64,000 nucleotides of DNA. It comes from Arthrobacter hankyongi. Its GTDB lineage: Bacteria > Actinomycetota > Actinomycetes > Actinomycetales > Micrococcaceae. The notes below the pieces were generated by a model. It was not told the origin of the DNA, did not search any database, and saw only the letters and a program-made list of their open reading frames with translations. Shown piece after piece: positions 17,373 through 24,807 of this stretch. The stretch's first letter is position 1; the number at the start of each line of letters is the position of its first letter. The stretch spans positions 372,001-436,000 of the forward strand of contig NZ_JAKLTQ010000002.1 in the NCBI RefSeq assembly GCF_022012395.1. Direction: 5' to 3'. A program made the position numbers and the translations under genes.

Positions 17373-18317
17373 TCAGACGACGTCGGGCGGATTGGCGCTG
17401 AAGCGTTCGGTGGCGACGTCCACCCACGCCTGGGCGCGGGCATTGAGGCGGGTGCTGCGCGGCCAGGCCAGGCACACGGTGGCCTGCTGCCGGATGGCCG
17501 AGCGCGGCTGGGCCAGCGGCTTGAGCGCCACCCGCAGTTCCTCGTAGGGGGCCTCGAGCCGGGGCCGCTGGAACAGCACGGCCACCCCGCGGCCGGTGGC
17601 CACCAGCGACCTGACCGTGGCGTAGCTGCGGGAGCGGTGCAGTACGTGTGGGGTGATATCGGACTCGCGGTACATCTCCAGGATGCGGGTGGAAATGGGC
17701 GGGGCATCGAAGAAGATCAGCGGCTCGGCAGCGATATCCTTCAGGCTGATTTCGGCTGCGGCCTGCAGCGGATGGCTGGCCGGCAGCAGGATGTACGGAT
17801 CTGCCGTGAGCAGGGGAGCGGTCCTGACGGCCGGGGAAATGTTCATGTCATAGAGGAAGGCCGCGTCGATCGATCCGTCCAGCAGGCGCTCCTGCAGGTC
17901 CTCGTGGTAGCCCTCCACGAAGTCGACGTCCACGTGCGGGCACTGTGCGGCGAAGTCGGAGAGCATGGGTGGAATGATGGTCGGGCCCAGGGTCATGTAG
18001 CAGCCCACGGTCAGCGGCCCGCGCACGTTCGGGCGGTCGCCCTTGGACAGCGAGGCGATCTCGTCCGCCAGATCCAGCAGCTCGCGGGCCTGCAGGAAGA
18101 CGGCCCGGCCCGTGGAGGTGAGCGTCAGGCCCTTGGACTTGCGCTTGATGCACAGCTCGGCGCCGATAATGCGTTCGAGTTCGGCGATGGACATCGAGAT
18201 GGCCGACGGCGCCATGTGCAGCCGGCGGGCCGCCTCGCTCATCGTGCCGGTCTCCGCGGCGACGACGAAGTGCCAGATCTGGCGCAGGGTGATGGCGGGA
18301 TGGCTCTCCAGGTTCAT
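17373..18317 (-). CDS. LysR-family transcriptional regulator
   Basis: 314 residues. The N-terminal winged HTH is at about 10-70 (ITLRQIWHFVVAAETGTMSEAARRLHMAPSAISMSIAELE), followed by the LysR effector domain (about 97-300), including GPLTVGCYMTLGPTIIPPMLSDF. It is divergent from the flavoenzyme gene at 18461 with paired ATTGTCAAT/ATTGACAAT elements between them, so it most likely controls that gene. No Shine-Dalgarno site precedes the ATG at 18317, which lies directly against the first ATTGTCAAT element, so translation may be leaderless. Confidence 0.9.
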   Translation of the reverse strand: MNLESHPAITLRQIWHFVVAAETGTMSEAARRLHMAPSAISMSIAELERIIGAELCIKRKSKGLTLTSTGRAVFLQARELLDLADEIASLSKGDRPNVRGPLTVGCYMTLGPTIIPPMLSDFAAQCPHVDVDFVEGYHEDLQERLLDGSIDAAFLYDMNISPAVRTAPLLTADPYILLPASHPLQAAAEISLKDIAAEPLIFFDAPPISTRILEMYRESDITPHVLHRSRSYATVRSLVATGRGVAVLFQRPRLEAPYEELRVALKPLAQPRSAIRQQATVCLAWPRSTRLNARAQAWVDVATERFSANPPDVV

Positions 18318-18358
18318 ATTGTCAATTCTACTGACAAAACAATCCTAATATTGACAAT
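18318..18358. promoter_or_regulatory. Divergent operator, LysR-type
   Basis: ATTGTCAAT (18318-18326) and its reverse complement ATTGACAAT (18350-18358) are spaced 32 bases centre to centre, with another CTGACAA at 18331-18337. The spacing is close to three helical turns. The AT-rich pocket is the only likely promoter site for the divergent pair. Confidence 0.65.
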
Positions 18359-18460
18359 TTACTTGAGGCATTGAGGTTGCCATGATGGAGGGGCGGGCCG
18401 CGACGGCCTGGCCGGCCGCCGCCCCGGCGGCGGAACTGTGTGGAAGGTGCGAAGTACGTG

Positions 18461-20029
18461 ATGGATACCCGGGAGCTGTTCCTCGACCAGGCCGCCGCCA
18501 TTGTCGGCGAGGAGAATGTGGTGCGTGCCGAGGCGGGCTACATCGACCCGTATCCGCTCAACGCCGGACGGAGCGCATGGCCGGGGGTGCGCCCGGGCTC
18601 CGTCGAGGAAGTGCAGGCGCTGGTCCGGCTGGCCAATGAAACCGGCGTGCCGCTGTGGACCTTCTCCCGGGGGAAGAACCTCGGCTACGGCGGTCCGGAG
18701 CCGCGCACGCAGGCCATGGTGGCTATGGACCTGGGCCGGATGAACCGGATCCTGGAGGTGGATGACAAGCTTTGCTACGCCGTGGTCGAACCCGGGGTGA
18801 CCTTCTTCGACCTGTTCGAGTACATCCAGGAGCACGGGCTGAGGGTCTGGATGTCCGTGCCGGCGCTGGGCTGGGGCTCGGTGCTGGGCAACACCTTGGA
18901 CCGCGGCTACGGCATGACCCCGAACGGGGACCATGTGAAGTCCCTGTGCGGCATGGAAGTAGTCCTGCCGGACGGGGAGCTGGTCCGTACCGGGATGGGT
19001 GCCATGGAGGGCACCGACCTCGGCCCCATCTTCCAAGGCGGCTTCGGCCCGACGCTGGACGGGCTGTTCACCCAGTCCAACCTGGGCGTGGTGACCAAGA
19101 TTGGACTCTGGCTGATGCCCTGGCCGGATGTGTTCGCCTCCGGGGAAGTGCTGGTGGAGCGCGAGGAGGACATGCCGAAGCTGATCGACATCCTCACCGA
19201 GCTGCGGCGCCAGGACGTGATCCAGAACAATGCTCTCTGCGGGAACGTGGTCCGCGCCGCCACCATGAACGGCCCGCGCTCGCGTTGGTACACCGGCGAG
19301 GGATCGATCCCGGACGAGCGGCTCGAGGAAATGCGCCAGGAGATGGGCATCGGCCAGTGGAACGCCAAGTTCGCCCTTTACGGCGACAAGCACCTGGTGC
19401 AGCGCCGGATGGAGATCATCAAAGAACGCTTCGCGCAGCTGGACGGCTTCGAGGTCAGGACCCGCATCTATGAGGGCCGGGATGGAGCGCAGGTCGCCTA
19501 CGAGGACATCGCTCCGCAGGACCGTGCCCACATGGCCGGCGTGCCGACCATGAAGCCGCTGGAGACGGTGGCCTGGGCAGCCGAAAATGGCGGGCACATC
19601 GATGCAGCCCCGATCATCCCGGCCCGCGGCCAGGAGGTCTGGGACTTCTATCAGGAAGCCAAGGAGCTCTACCGCGAATACGGCTTCGACATCTACATCG
19701 GCTACCACCTGTACCCCCGGCACATGGTGCATGTGACCATGATCTTCTTCGAGAACGGCAACGAGGAGCAGTTGGCGCGTGCCCGCGGGCTCTACGCCAA
19801 GCTGCTGGCCGCAGCCCGGCGCCGCGGCTATGCACCGTACCGCAGCCATGTGGACTATATGGACACGATCGCTGACGGCTTCGACTTCAACAACCACGCC
19901 GCTCGCCGGCTGCAGCAGAAGATCAAGGATGCGCTGGATCCGGCCGGCATCCTCTCCCCGGGCAAGCAGGGCGTCTGGCCGGCCCGGCTACGGCAGGAAG
20001 CCCCGGACCTGGGGTCCGTGACCCGCTAG
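18461..20029 (+). CDS. FAD-linked oxidase, 4-cresol dehydrogenase / vanillyl-alcohol oxidase type
   Basis: 522 residues. The N-terminal PCMH-type FAD-binding domain (about 40-230) contains the nucleotide motif SRGKNLGYGGPEPR, VSVPALGW-like SVPALGWGSVLGNTLDRGYGMTPNGDH and GMGAMEGTDLG. The C-terminal cap runs to YRSHVDYMDTIADGF and ends ALDPAGILSPGKQG. This fits the branch that oxidises para-alkyl or para-allyl phenols (4-cresol, eugenol, vanillyl alcohol) at the benzylic carbon. No cytochrome c subunit gene is adjacent, so either an oxidase or use of another acceptor is possible. ATG 18461 is 13 bases after GGAAGG; GTG 18458 is equally possible. Likely under the divergent LysR. Confidence 0.88.
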   Translation: MDTRELFLDQAAAIVGEENVVRAEAGYIDPYPLNAGRSAWPGVRPGSVEEVQALVRLANETGVPLWTFSRGKNLGYGGPEPRTQAMVAMDLGRMNRILEVDDKLCYAVVEPGVTFFDLFEYIQEHGLRVWMSVPALGWGSVLGNTLDRGYGMTPNGDHVKSLCGMEVVLPDGELVRTGMGAMEGTDLGPIFQGGFGPTLDGLFTQSNLGVVTKIGLWLMPWPDVFASGEVLVEREEDMPKLIDILTELRRQDVIQNNALCGNVVRAATMNGPRSRWYTGEGSIPDERLEEMRQEMGIGQWNAKFALYGDKHLVQRRMEIIKERFAQLDGFEVRTRIYEGRDGAQVAYEDIAPQDRAHMAGVPTMKPLETVAWAAENGGHIDAAPIIPARGQEVWDFYQEAKELYREYGFDIYIGYHLYPRHMVHVTMIFFENGNEEQLARARGLYAKLLAAARRRGYAPYRSHVDYMDTIADGFDFNNHAARRLQQKIKDALDPAGILSPGKQGVWPARLRQEAPDLGSVTR

Positions 20030-20920
20030 CCCTGCCGCACGAAAACAAACGCGGCTGTTGTACTCATGGCACCGCAGGACATGTGTAACAGCGCCGTCCC
20101 TGCCCCTCCTGAAGGCACAGGGCATCGAACTGTTCGCCAGTGGCGCAGGCCTCGTTTTCAACGAGGCCTGCGCCCTGCCGGCTGTCTCCTCTCCTATGAA
20201 GGTGCTGGGCATCGTAAGGCGGGGCGGCGGACCTGGGCGCAGCGGATCGGGATGCCGGGCTTCGCCTAGGCCGGCTACATTCGCCTCCTAGGCGCCGTGT
20301 ACCTCCGGCTCGGCGTGCCGGTCGAACCGGTTCGGGATCATTTGAATGCCCCGTTTGAGCATCGTTGGACGCCGGTTGGCTGCGGGCCGGCCTTGGCTGG
20401 GCAGTAATCAACTGCCGTCCGCTAAAGGCCGGGTTATGCCCGGCTGGAGGTCGCGATGCGGACTGGAACAGATTCCTGGTCAAGCTGGCCCGAAGCGGCA
20501 CCGGCGGACCGGTGTGCGCCGGATATGCCGATAGAAGAGCAGCGCATTCGTCCTGCCGGCAAGCGACACCCAGTTCCTCCCCGCTGGTGCGCCACCGCGC
20601 CCACCTGCGAAATTCAGGACGATTCCTGTGCCCTGTCAAAACAAGTGCTCATTGATACCCATGCGCGGTCCCGCCAAACTTTCTGGAAGCCAGCAGGACC
20701 CGGAATAGCCGGAACATCGTCGACCAAGTCCTCGGAAGAACCAACGCTCCAGACGTGAACGGGAGCGGCCATCCCTGAAGCTCACCGGAAGCCGCCATGG
20801 TTTTTGGTGAGGAACCGCGGCGCCTTCCTGAGTTGCCGGCGGAAATGGCTGAGGGACGGCAGGGCCGTCATGGCGAAATTTCGCGGCTCCGGGACACCCC
20901 TAGACTAAAGTGAACCTAAT
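20030..20920. other. Long intergenic region (about 890 bp) without a supported gene
   Basis: Short open frames exist on both strands but none has a ribosome site, a recognisable family or consistent third-position G/C bias. The stretch 20269-20390 reads AGYIRLLGAVYLRLGVPVEP in one frame, directly after a stop. It could be part of a decayed gene but I cannot name it. No inverted repeats of an insertion sequence were found. Confidence 0.4.
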
Positions 20921-20922
20921 CA

Positions 20923-20954
20923 CTAGAATCTAGATTCTAGAAACTTCAATCTAG
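20923..20954 (+). promoter_or_regulatory. Operator before the mhp-like operon: perfect palindrome plus extra half-site
   Basis: CTAGAATCTAGATTCTAG (20923-20940) is an 18-base perfect palindrome. A further ATCTAG half-site follows at 20949-20954 and CCTAGACTA lies upstream at 20899. It sits 70 bases before the ATG at 21011, where no other start signal is evident. A TetR or MarR-type dimer is the likely binder; the TetR at 32178 is the nearest candidate. Confidence 0.65.
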
Positions 20955-21010
20955 TCCAGCTTGGACGGCAAAGACCACGAGGCCCGACGGGCCTGAAGGG
21001 AAATGAAGCA

Positions 21011-21955
21011 ATGACGCTTGCAGTGGCTGCAATGTCCCACGCTCCCTCGTTTGGGAACGTGGATCCGGGCGGGGGGATCTTCGATGAGATCAATACCGCG
21101 ATCAACGACGTCCGCACCTTCGTGGAGGAGTACGCTCCCGATGTCACGATCGCGCTGGGGCCGGATCACTTCAACGGTGTGATGTACGAGATGATGCCGC
21201 CGTTCTGCGTCGGCGCCCAGGCCAACGGGGTCGGGGACTGGGGCACCGCTGCTGGCCCGTTGCCCGTCGACGGAGAAGTTGCCCGGGAACTGCACCGGAT
21301 CATTCTCGAGGACGGCATCGACGTCGCCCGTTCCGAGCGCCTGCAGGTCGACCACGGTGTGCTGCAGCCGCTTGAGTTCATCTACGGCCACGGGTTCACC
21401 AATCCAATCGTGCCGATTTTCGTGAACTCCGTGGGTCTGCCCCTGACGCCTATGAACCGTGTCCGTCTGTTCGGAGAGGCCGTGGGTCGTGCGGCGGGAA
21501 AGCTCGACAAGAGGGTGCTGATCCTCGCCTCGGGCGGGCTCTCGCACAACCCGCCGATACCGGTGTGGGACTCTGCGCCGGACGAGGTGAAGGAAAGGCT
21601 CGTGCACTCGGAGATGACCCCGGAGCAGCGCGAAGTCCGTGAATCCACCATGATCGAAAACATCCGGAAGTTCGCCGAGGGGAAGGCCACGACGCAACCG
21701 CTCAACGCTGCGTGGGACACCGAGATCCTCGATACATTCCGCGGCGGCGACCTGACCGTCGTCGACTCCTGGACCAACGAGTGGTTCGGCCGCGAGGGCG
21801 GCAGCGGCGCCCATGAGGTACGGACCTGGATTGCGGCCTTCAGCGCGCTGGCGACGGAGGGCAGTTACAGCTTGGTGGTCGACCGGTACTGGCCGGTCGA
21901 GACTTGGGGAGCCGGTTTCGGCGTCGTCGCGGCCATCACGGATGGTGCCGCATGA
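21011..21955 (+). CDS. mhpB: 2,3-dihydroxyphenylpropionate 1,2-dioxygenase-like (MhpB) extradiol dioxygenase
   Basis: 314 residues, a type II (LigB-class) extradiol dioxygenase of the MhpB family. Family features are AMSHAPSFG at the start, LGPDHFNGVMYEMMPPFC, QVDHGVLQPLEF near 115-125 and ASGGLSHNPPIP near 176. The conserved His residues (HAPS, DHFN, VDHG, LSHNP) match the Fe(II) and acid/base positions of the family. It opens 3-(2,3-dihydroxyphenyl)propionate or a close analogue. GAAGGGAAATGAAGCA precedes the ATG. It is the first gene of the operon and overlaps the hydrolase gene by ATGA. Confidence 0.92.
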   Translation: MTLAVAAMSHAPSFGNVDPGGGIFDEINTAINDVRTFVEEYAPDVTIALGPDHFNGVMYEMMPPFCVGAQANGVGDWGTAAGPLPVDGEVARELHRIILEDGIDVARSERLQVDHGVLQPLEFIYGHGFTNPIVPIFVNSVGLPLTPMNRVRLFGEAVGRAAGKLDKRVLILASGGLSHNPPIPVWDSAPDEVKERLVHSEMTPEQREVRESTMIENIRKFAEGKATTQPLNAAWDTEILDTFRGGDLTVVDSWTNEWFGREGGSGAHEVRTWIAAFSALATEGSYSLVVDRYWPVETWGAGFGVVAAITDGAA

Positions 21956-22818
21956 GGCCAGAGCCCGCGACGTTTTGGCAGGAGATCGGCGACCTGCCCC
22001 ACAAGGTGAGCTACGTCGGGGTCGGAGTCTGGCGTACGCGGGTGCTCTCCGTGGGTGAGGGCGAGGACACGGTCGTACTGATGGCCGGTACCAGCGGCCA
22101 CATCGAGGCCTTCACCCAGAACATCCGGGCGTTGGCTCAGACGCACCGGGTCGTCGCCTACGACTACCCTGGGCATGGTTTTTCGACATTGGCCGAGGCC
22201 GATCTGGAGATTTCGGACTACGAGGAGCACCTGGTCGGGCTGCTGGACGCTCTGGGCCTCGACCGGGTGCATCTGTGCGGCGAGTCGCTTGGCGGGTGGA
22301 TCGCGCTGAAGTTCGCCCAGTCACATGCGGAACGTGTGAAGACGCTCATACTGAGCGCCCCGGGCGGACAGGTCATCGGCCAGCAGGCCATGGACAAGGC
22401 GCGCTCTGTCAGCCGCAACGCAGTCGAGGACCCGACGTTCGAGAACGTCAAAGGACGGCTGCAGGTCGTCATCCACGATCCGGATCTCATCACCGACGAA
22501 CTCGTGCGCATACGCCAGGCCATCTACAGCCGGGAGGGATTTGCCCGGTCGATGGGTCACATTATGGCTTTGCAGAAGCCCGATATCCGTTTCCGCAACC
22601 GCGTGACCGAGGAAGACTACGCGGCACTGAAGGTGCCAACGCTGCTCGTCTGGACCGATCATGAGCCGTCCGGCGGGATCGAAACGGGCGAACGGTTTGC
22701 GGCCGTTATTCCCGACGGTGAATTGCTCGTCATCCGGAACGCTGCCCACTGGCCGCAATGGGAGGACCCATGTGTCTTCAACGAGCGGGCCGTCGATTTT
22801 CTAGCACGGAAGGGCTGA
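21952..22818 (+). CDS. mhpC: Alpha/beta hydrolase, MhpC-like meta-cleavage product hydrolase
   Basis: 288 residues with an alpha/beta-hydrolase fold. The nucleophile elbow GESLGG has its Ser near residue 111. The oxyanion region is MAGTSGHIEAF and the catalytic His is in NAAHWPQWEDP near 265, with Asp likely in LVWTDHEP. By position after mhpB it hydrolyses the C-C bond of the ring-fission product to succinate (or analogue) and 2-hydroxypenta-2,4-dienoate. ATG 21952 overlaps the stop of mhpB in ATGA. It diverges from E. coli MhpC in the oxyanion region, so an altered side chain is possible. Confidence 0.82.
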   Translation: MRPEPATFWQEIGDLPHKVSYVGVGVWRTRVLSVGEGEDTVVLMAGTSGHIEAFTQNIRALAQTHRVVAYDYPGHGFSTLAEADLEISDYEEHLVGLLDALGLDRVHLCGESLGGWIALKFAQSHAERVKTLILSAPGGQVIGQQAMDKARSVSRNAVEDPTFENVKGRLQVVIHDPDLITDELVRIRQAIYSREGFARSMGHIMALQKPDIRFRNRVTEEDYAALKVPTLLVWTDHEPSGGIETGERFAAVIPDGELLVIRNAAHWPQWEDPCVFNERAVDFLARKG

Positions 22819-22823
22819 TCGAG

Positions 22824-23612
22824 GTGTCCCAGATCATCCAGAAGCTCGCCGATGACCTCTACGAGGCGCGTCGGACCCTCACTCCAATCGACCACATCCG
22901 GCATCAACTATCGGACGGCGATCTCGATGCCGCGTACACGATCTCTGAGATCAACACGCAGCGCCGGGTGCAGGAACAGGGGCTCAGGCGCGTGGGCCGC
23001 AAGGTGGGCCTGACCAACCCGATGGTCCAGAGGAAGGCCGGCGTGGACCAACCCGACTACGGGATCGTCCTTGAGGACATGGTCTTCTCCGACGGCATCG
23101 TCCGCCCCCGGTCCGCCTTCATTAAGCCGAAAATCGAAGCCGAGCTCGCCTTCGTCCTCAAGCAGGATGTGCTCAGCGCAGACCTCGAGTCGATCAAGGC
23201 CGCGATCGACTACGTCACTCCGGCCATTGAGCTCGTCGACTGCCGGTACCACAACTACGGCATGAGCATCCTCGACACCGTGGCCGACAATGCCGCGTGC
23301 GAGGGACTGGTCACCGGCACGGTTCGCAAGGCCTATGCGGAGGTCGATCTTGACGAGGTGGAGATGGTGCTTTACCGCGGCGATGAGGAGGTCACCCGGG
23401 GCATCGGCAGGAACGTCCTGAAAGGGCCGATCAATGCGATCCAGTGGCTCGCGGAAACCTCATTACGCGTGGGCAAGCCGCTGCGGGCCGGCGAGATCCT
23501 GCTCTCCGGATCCATCGGGATGATCGTCGACTGGGACACAGACATCACCTACACCGCTGAGTACTCGCATGGATTCGGATGCGTGTCGGCCAGGCTCGAA
23601 GGAGGCCGCTAA
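22824..23612 (+). CDS. mhpD: 2-keto-4-pentenoate hydratase (MhpD-like)
   Basis: 262 residues of the hydratase/decarboxylase branch of the FAH superfamily. Visible signatures are YTISEINTQRRVQEQGLRRVGRKVGLTNPMVQ, PDYGIVLEDMV, KPKIEAELAFVL (metal-binding Glu residues) and TPAIELVDCRYHNY. It adds water to 2-hydroxypenta-2,4-dienoate to give 4-hydroxy-2-oxovalerate. The start is GTG 22824 with GGAAGG 10 bases upstream; an ATG at 22758 would lie deep in mhpC. The next gene's ATG overlaps the stop (TAATG). Confidence 0.9.
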   Translation: MSQIIQKLADDLYEARRTLTPIDHIRHQLSDGDLDAAYTISEINTQRRVQEQGLRRVGRKVGLTNPMVQRKAGVDQPDYGIVLEDMVFSDGIVRPRSAFIKPKIEAELAFVLKQDVLSADLESIKAAIDYVTPAIELVDCRYHNYGMSILDTVADNAACEGLVTGTVRKAYAEVDLDEVEMVLYRGDEEVTRGIGRNVLKGPINAIQWLAETSLRVGKPLRAGEILLSGSIGMIVDWDTDITYTAEYSHGFGCVSARLEGGR

Positions 23613-24064
23613 TGCCTGAAGTTACGAATGATATCCGCGTCGAGATCGAACAGCTCGTCGCCGAGCATCACTGGCTGCTCGACCACGGCCAGGCCGACAG
23701 GCTCCACACCCTCTATGCAGAGGACGCGGTCTCCGTCGGCCCGCTGGGCACCATGGTCGGCCGTGAAGCCATCAAGTCCTGGGGCGAGCGCCGCGTGAAG
23801 ATCAACGCCGGCGTGGTCCGCCACTTTTCGGGTGGAACGCGCTTGGGCTTCGAGAACGGCGTCCTGTGCGGCACCACCTACTACATGACCTTCCGGGGCA
23901 GCCAGCCAGATCCGCTCCATCCGGCCAGCGTGGGCGAATTCCGCGAGCAGTACGTGCGGATCGACGGCAGGTGGCTGATCCAGCGCCGCGAGATCGTTCC
24001 GGTCTTCGGCGGGAACAACGCCGCCGCCCATGCGAAGCGCGTCGCTGCAGGAGGTGGCGAATGA
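23612..24064 (+). CDS. SnoaL/NTF2-like protein
   Basis: 150 residues forming one NTF2-like alpha+beta cone: helical IRVEIEQLVAEHHWLLDHGQADRLHTLYAEDAVS, then GPLGTMVGREAIKSWGE, VVRHFSGGTRL and the C-terminal strands EFREQYVRIDGRWLIQRREIVPVF. Members include ring-hydroxylating dioxygenase small subunits, dehydratases and isomerases. It stands in the middle of the pathway genes with a GGAGG site and TAATG overlap, so a role on a pathway intermediate is likely. Its reaction is not known. Confidence 0.78.
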   Translation: MPEVTNDIRVEIEQLVAEHHWLLDHGQADRLHTLYAEDAVSVGPLGTMVGREAIKSWGERRVKINAGVVRHFSGGTRLGFENGVLCGTTYYMTFRGSQPDPLHPASVGEFREQYVRIDGRWLIQRREIVPVFGGNNAAAHAKRVAAGGGE

Positions 24065-24807
24065 GCGCCCAGGAGGCTCTGGTGCCGGCCCTGCTGCACG
24101 TCACGACGCCGTCCATGGCGGTCGTCGAAAGCGCGCTGGATGCAGGGTACGACGGCGTCGTCATCGACCTGCAACACGGCGAGGTTGGGCTCGACGCAGC
24201 GTGCAGGATGCTGCGCGCCATCCCGCGCGGCAACGCCTATGCCTTCGCCCGGGTGGCCAGCATCGATTTCGGGGCCATCGGGCGGCTGCTTGACAGCGGC
24301 GCCCGGGGTATCGTCGCTCCCACTGTCGAGACTGCCGGCCAGGCGCGCGCGGTGGTCTCGGCAACGAAGTACCCGCCGCTCGGCGGGCGCAGCCTCGGCC
24401 CGAGCCGTCCGGCGCTGTACGGGGGTGAGGACTACTGCGCAGCCGGCAACGCCGCAGTGGCGACGGTTGTGCAGATCGAATCCGCTGCCGGCGTCGAGGC
24501 CGCCGATGAAATCCTCGGCGTTGACGGAGTCGATTCGGTCTACGTCGGGCCCGCCGATCTGGCGGTCTCCTACGGATTGCCGGGACGGCCGGACTGGACC
24601 AGCGGTCCGGTTGCCGACGCCGTCGTCCATCTCGCCGAACGGGCCCGGGCGCACGGGGTGACGTTTGGTCTGTACTGCAGCGACCCTGCCTTCGCGGCGG
24701 GGCAGGTGCTCCGGGCAGGGCTGGACTACGTGGGGCTGGGCATCGACCTGATGTTCATCGGAAGGCACGCCCGCGCAACCGTCGCGGCGTTGAAGGGGGC
24801 GTCATGA
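24061..24807 (+). CDS. HpcH/HpaI-family class II pyruvate aldolase
   Basis: 248 residues, TIM-barrel fold. Motifs: GYDGVVIDLQHGEVG (about 30), RLLDSGARGIVAPTVET (about 80), VVQIESAAGVEAADEIL (metal-binding Glu) and VDSVYVGPADLAVSYG (metal-binding Asp). The family cleaves 4-hydroxy-2-oxo acids into pyruvate plus an aldehyde. It occupies the slot of MhpE in the pathway, and no MhpE or acetaldehyde dehydrogenase (MhpF) gene is present in the window. The aldehyde product would need another dehydrogenase. It overlaps both neighbours by 4 bases. Confidence 0.88.
   Translation: MSAQEALVPALLHVTTPSMAVVESALDAGYDGVVIDLQHGEVGLDAACRMLRAIPRGNAYAFARVASIDFGAIGRLLDSGARGIVAPTVETAGQARAVVSATKYPPLGGRSLGPSRPALYGGEDYCAAGNAAVATVVQIESAAGVEAADEILGVDGVDSVYVGPADLAVSYGLPGRPDWTSGPVADAVVHLAERARAHGVTFGLYCSDPAFAAGQVLRAGLDYVGLGIDLMFIGRHARATVAALKGAS

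Noticed and set aside
15881-17707. Minus-strand open frame of 608 codons opposite the LLM monooxygenase
   Set aside because: It crosses the terminator and the 3' end of the LysR gene, and its first part is the LysR sequence in another frame. No family similarity.
20269-20390. Stretch resembling a short conserved protein (AGYIRLLGAVYLRLGVPVEP)
   Set aside because: A passing similarity to a eukaryotic splicing-factor motif is implausible in bacteria, the frame is bounded by stops, and there is no start or ribosome site.
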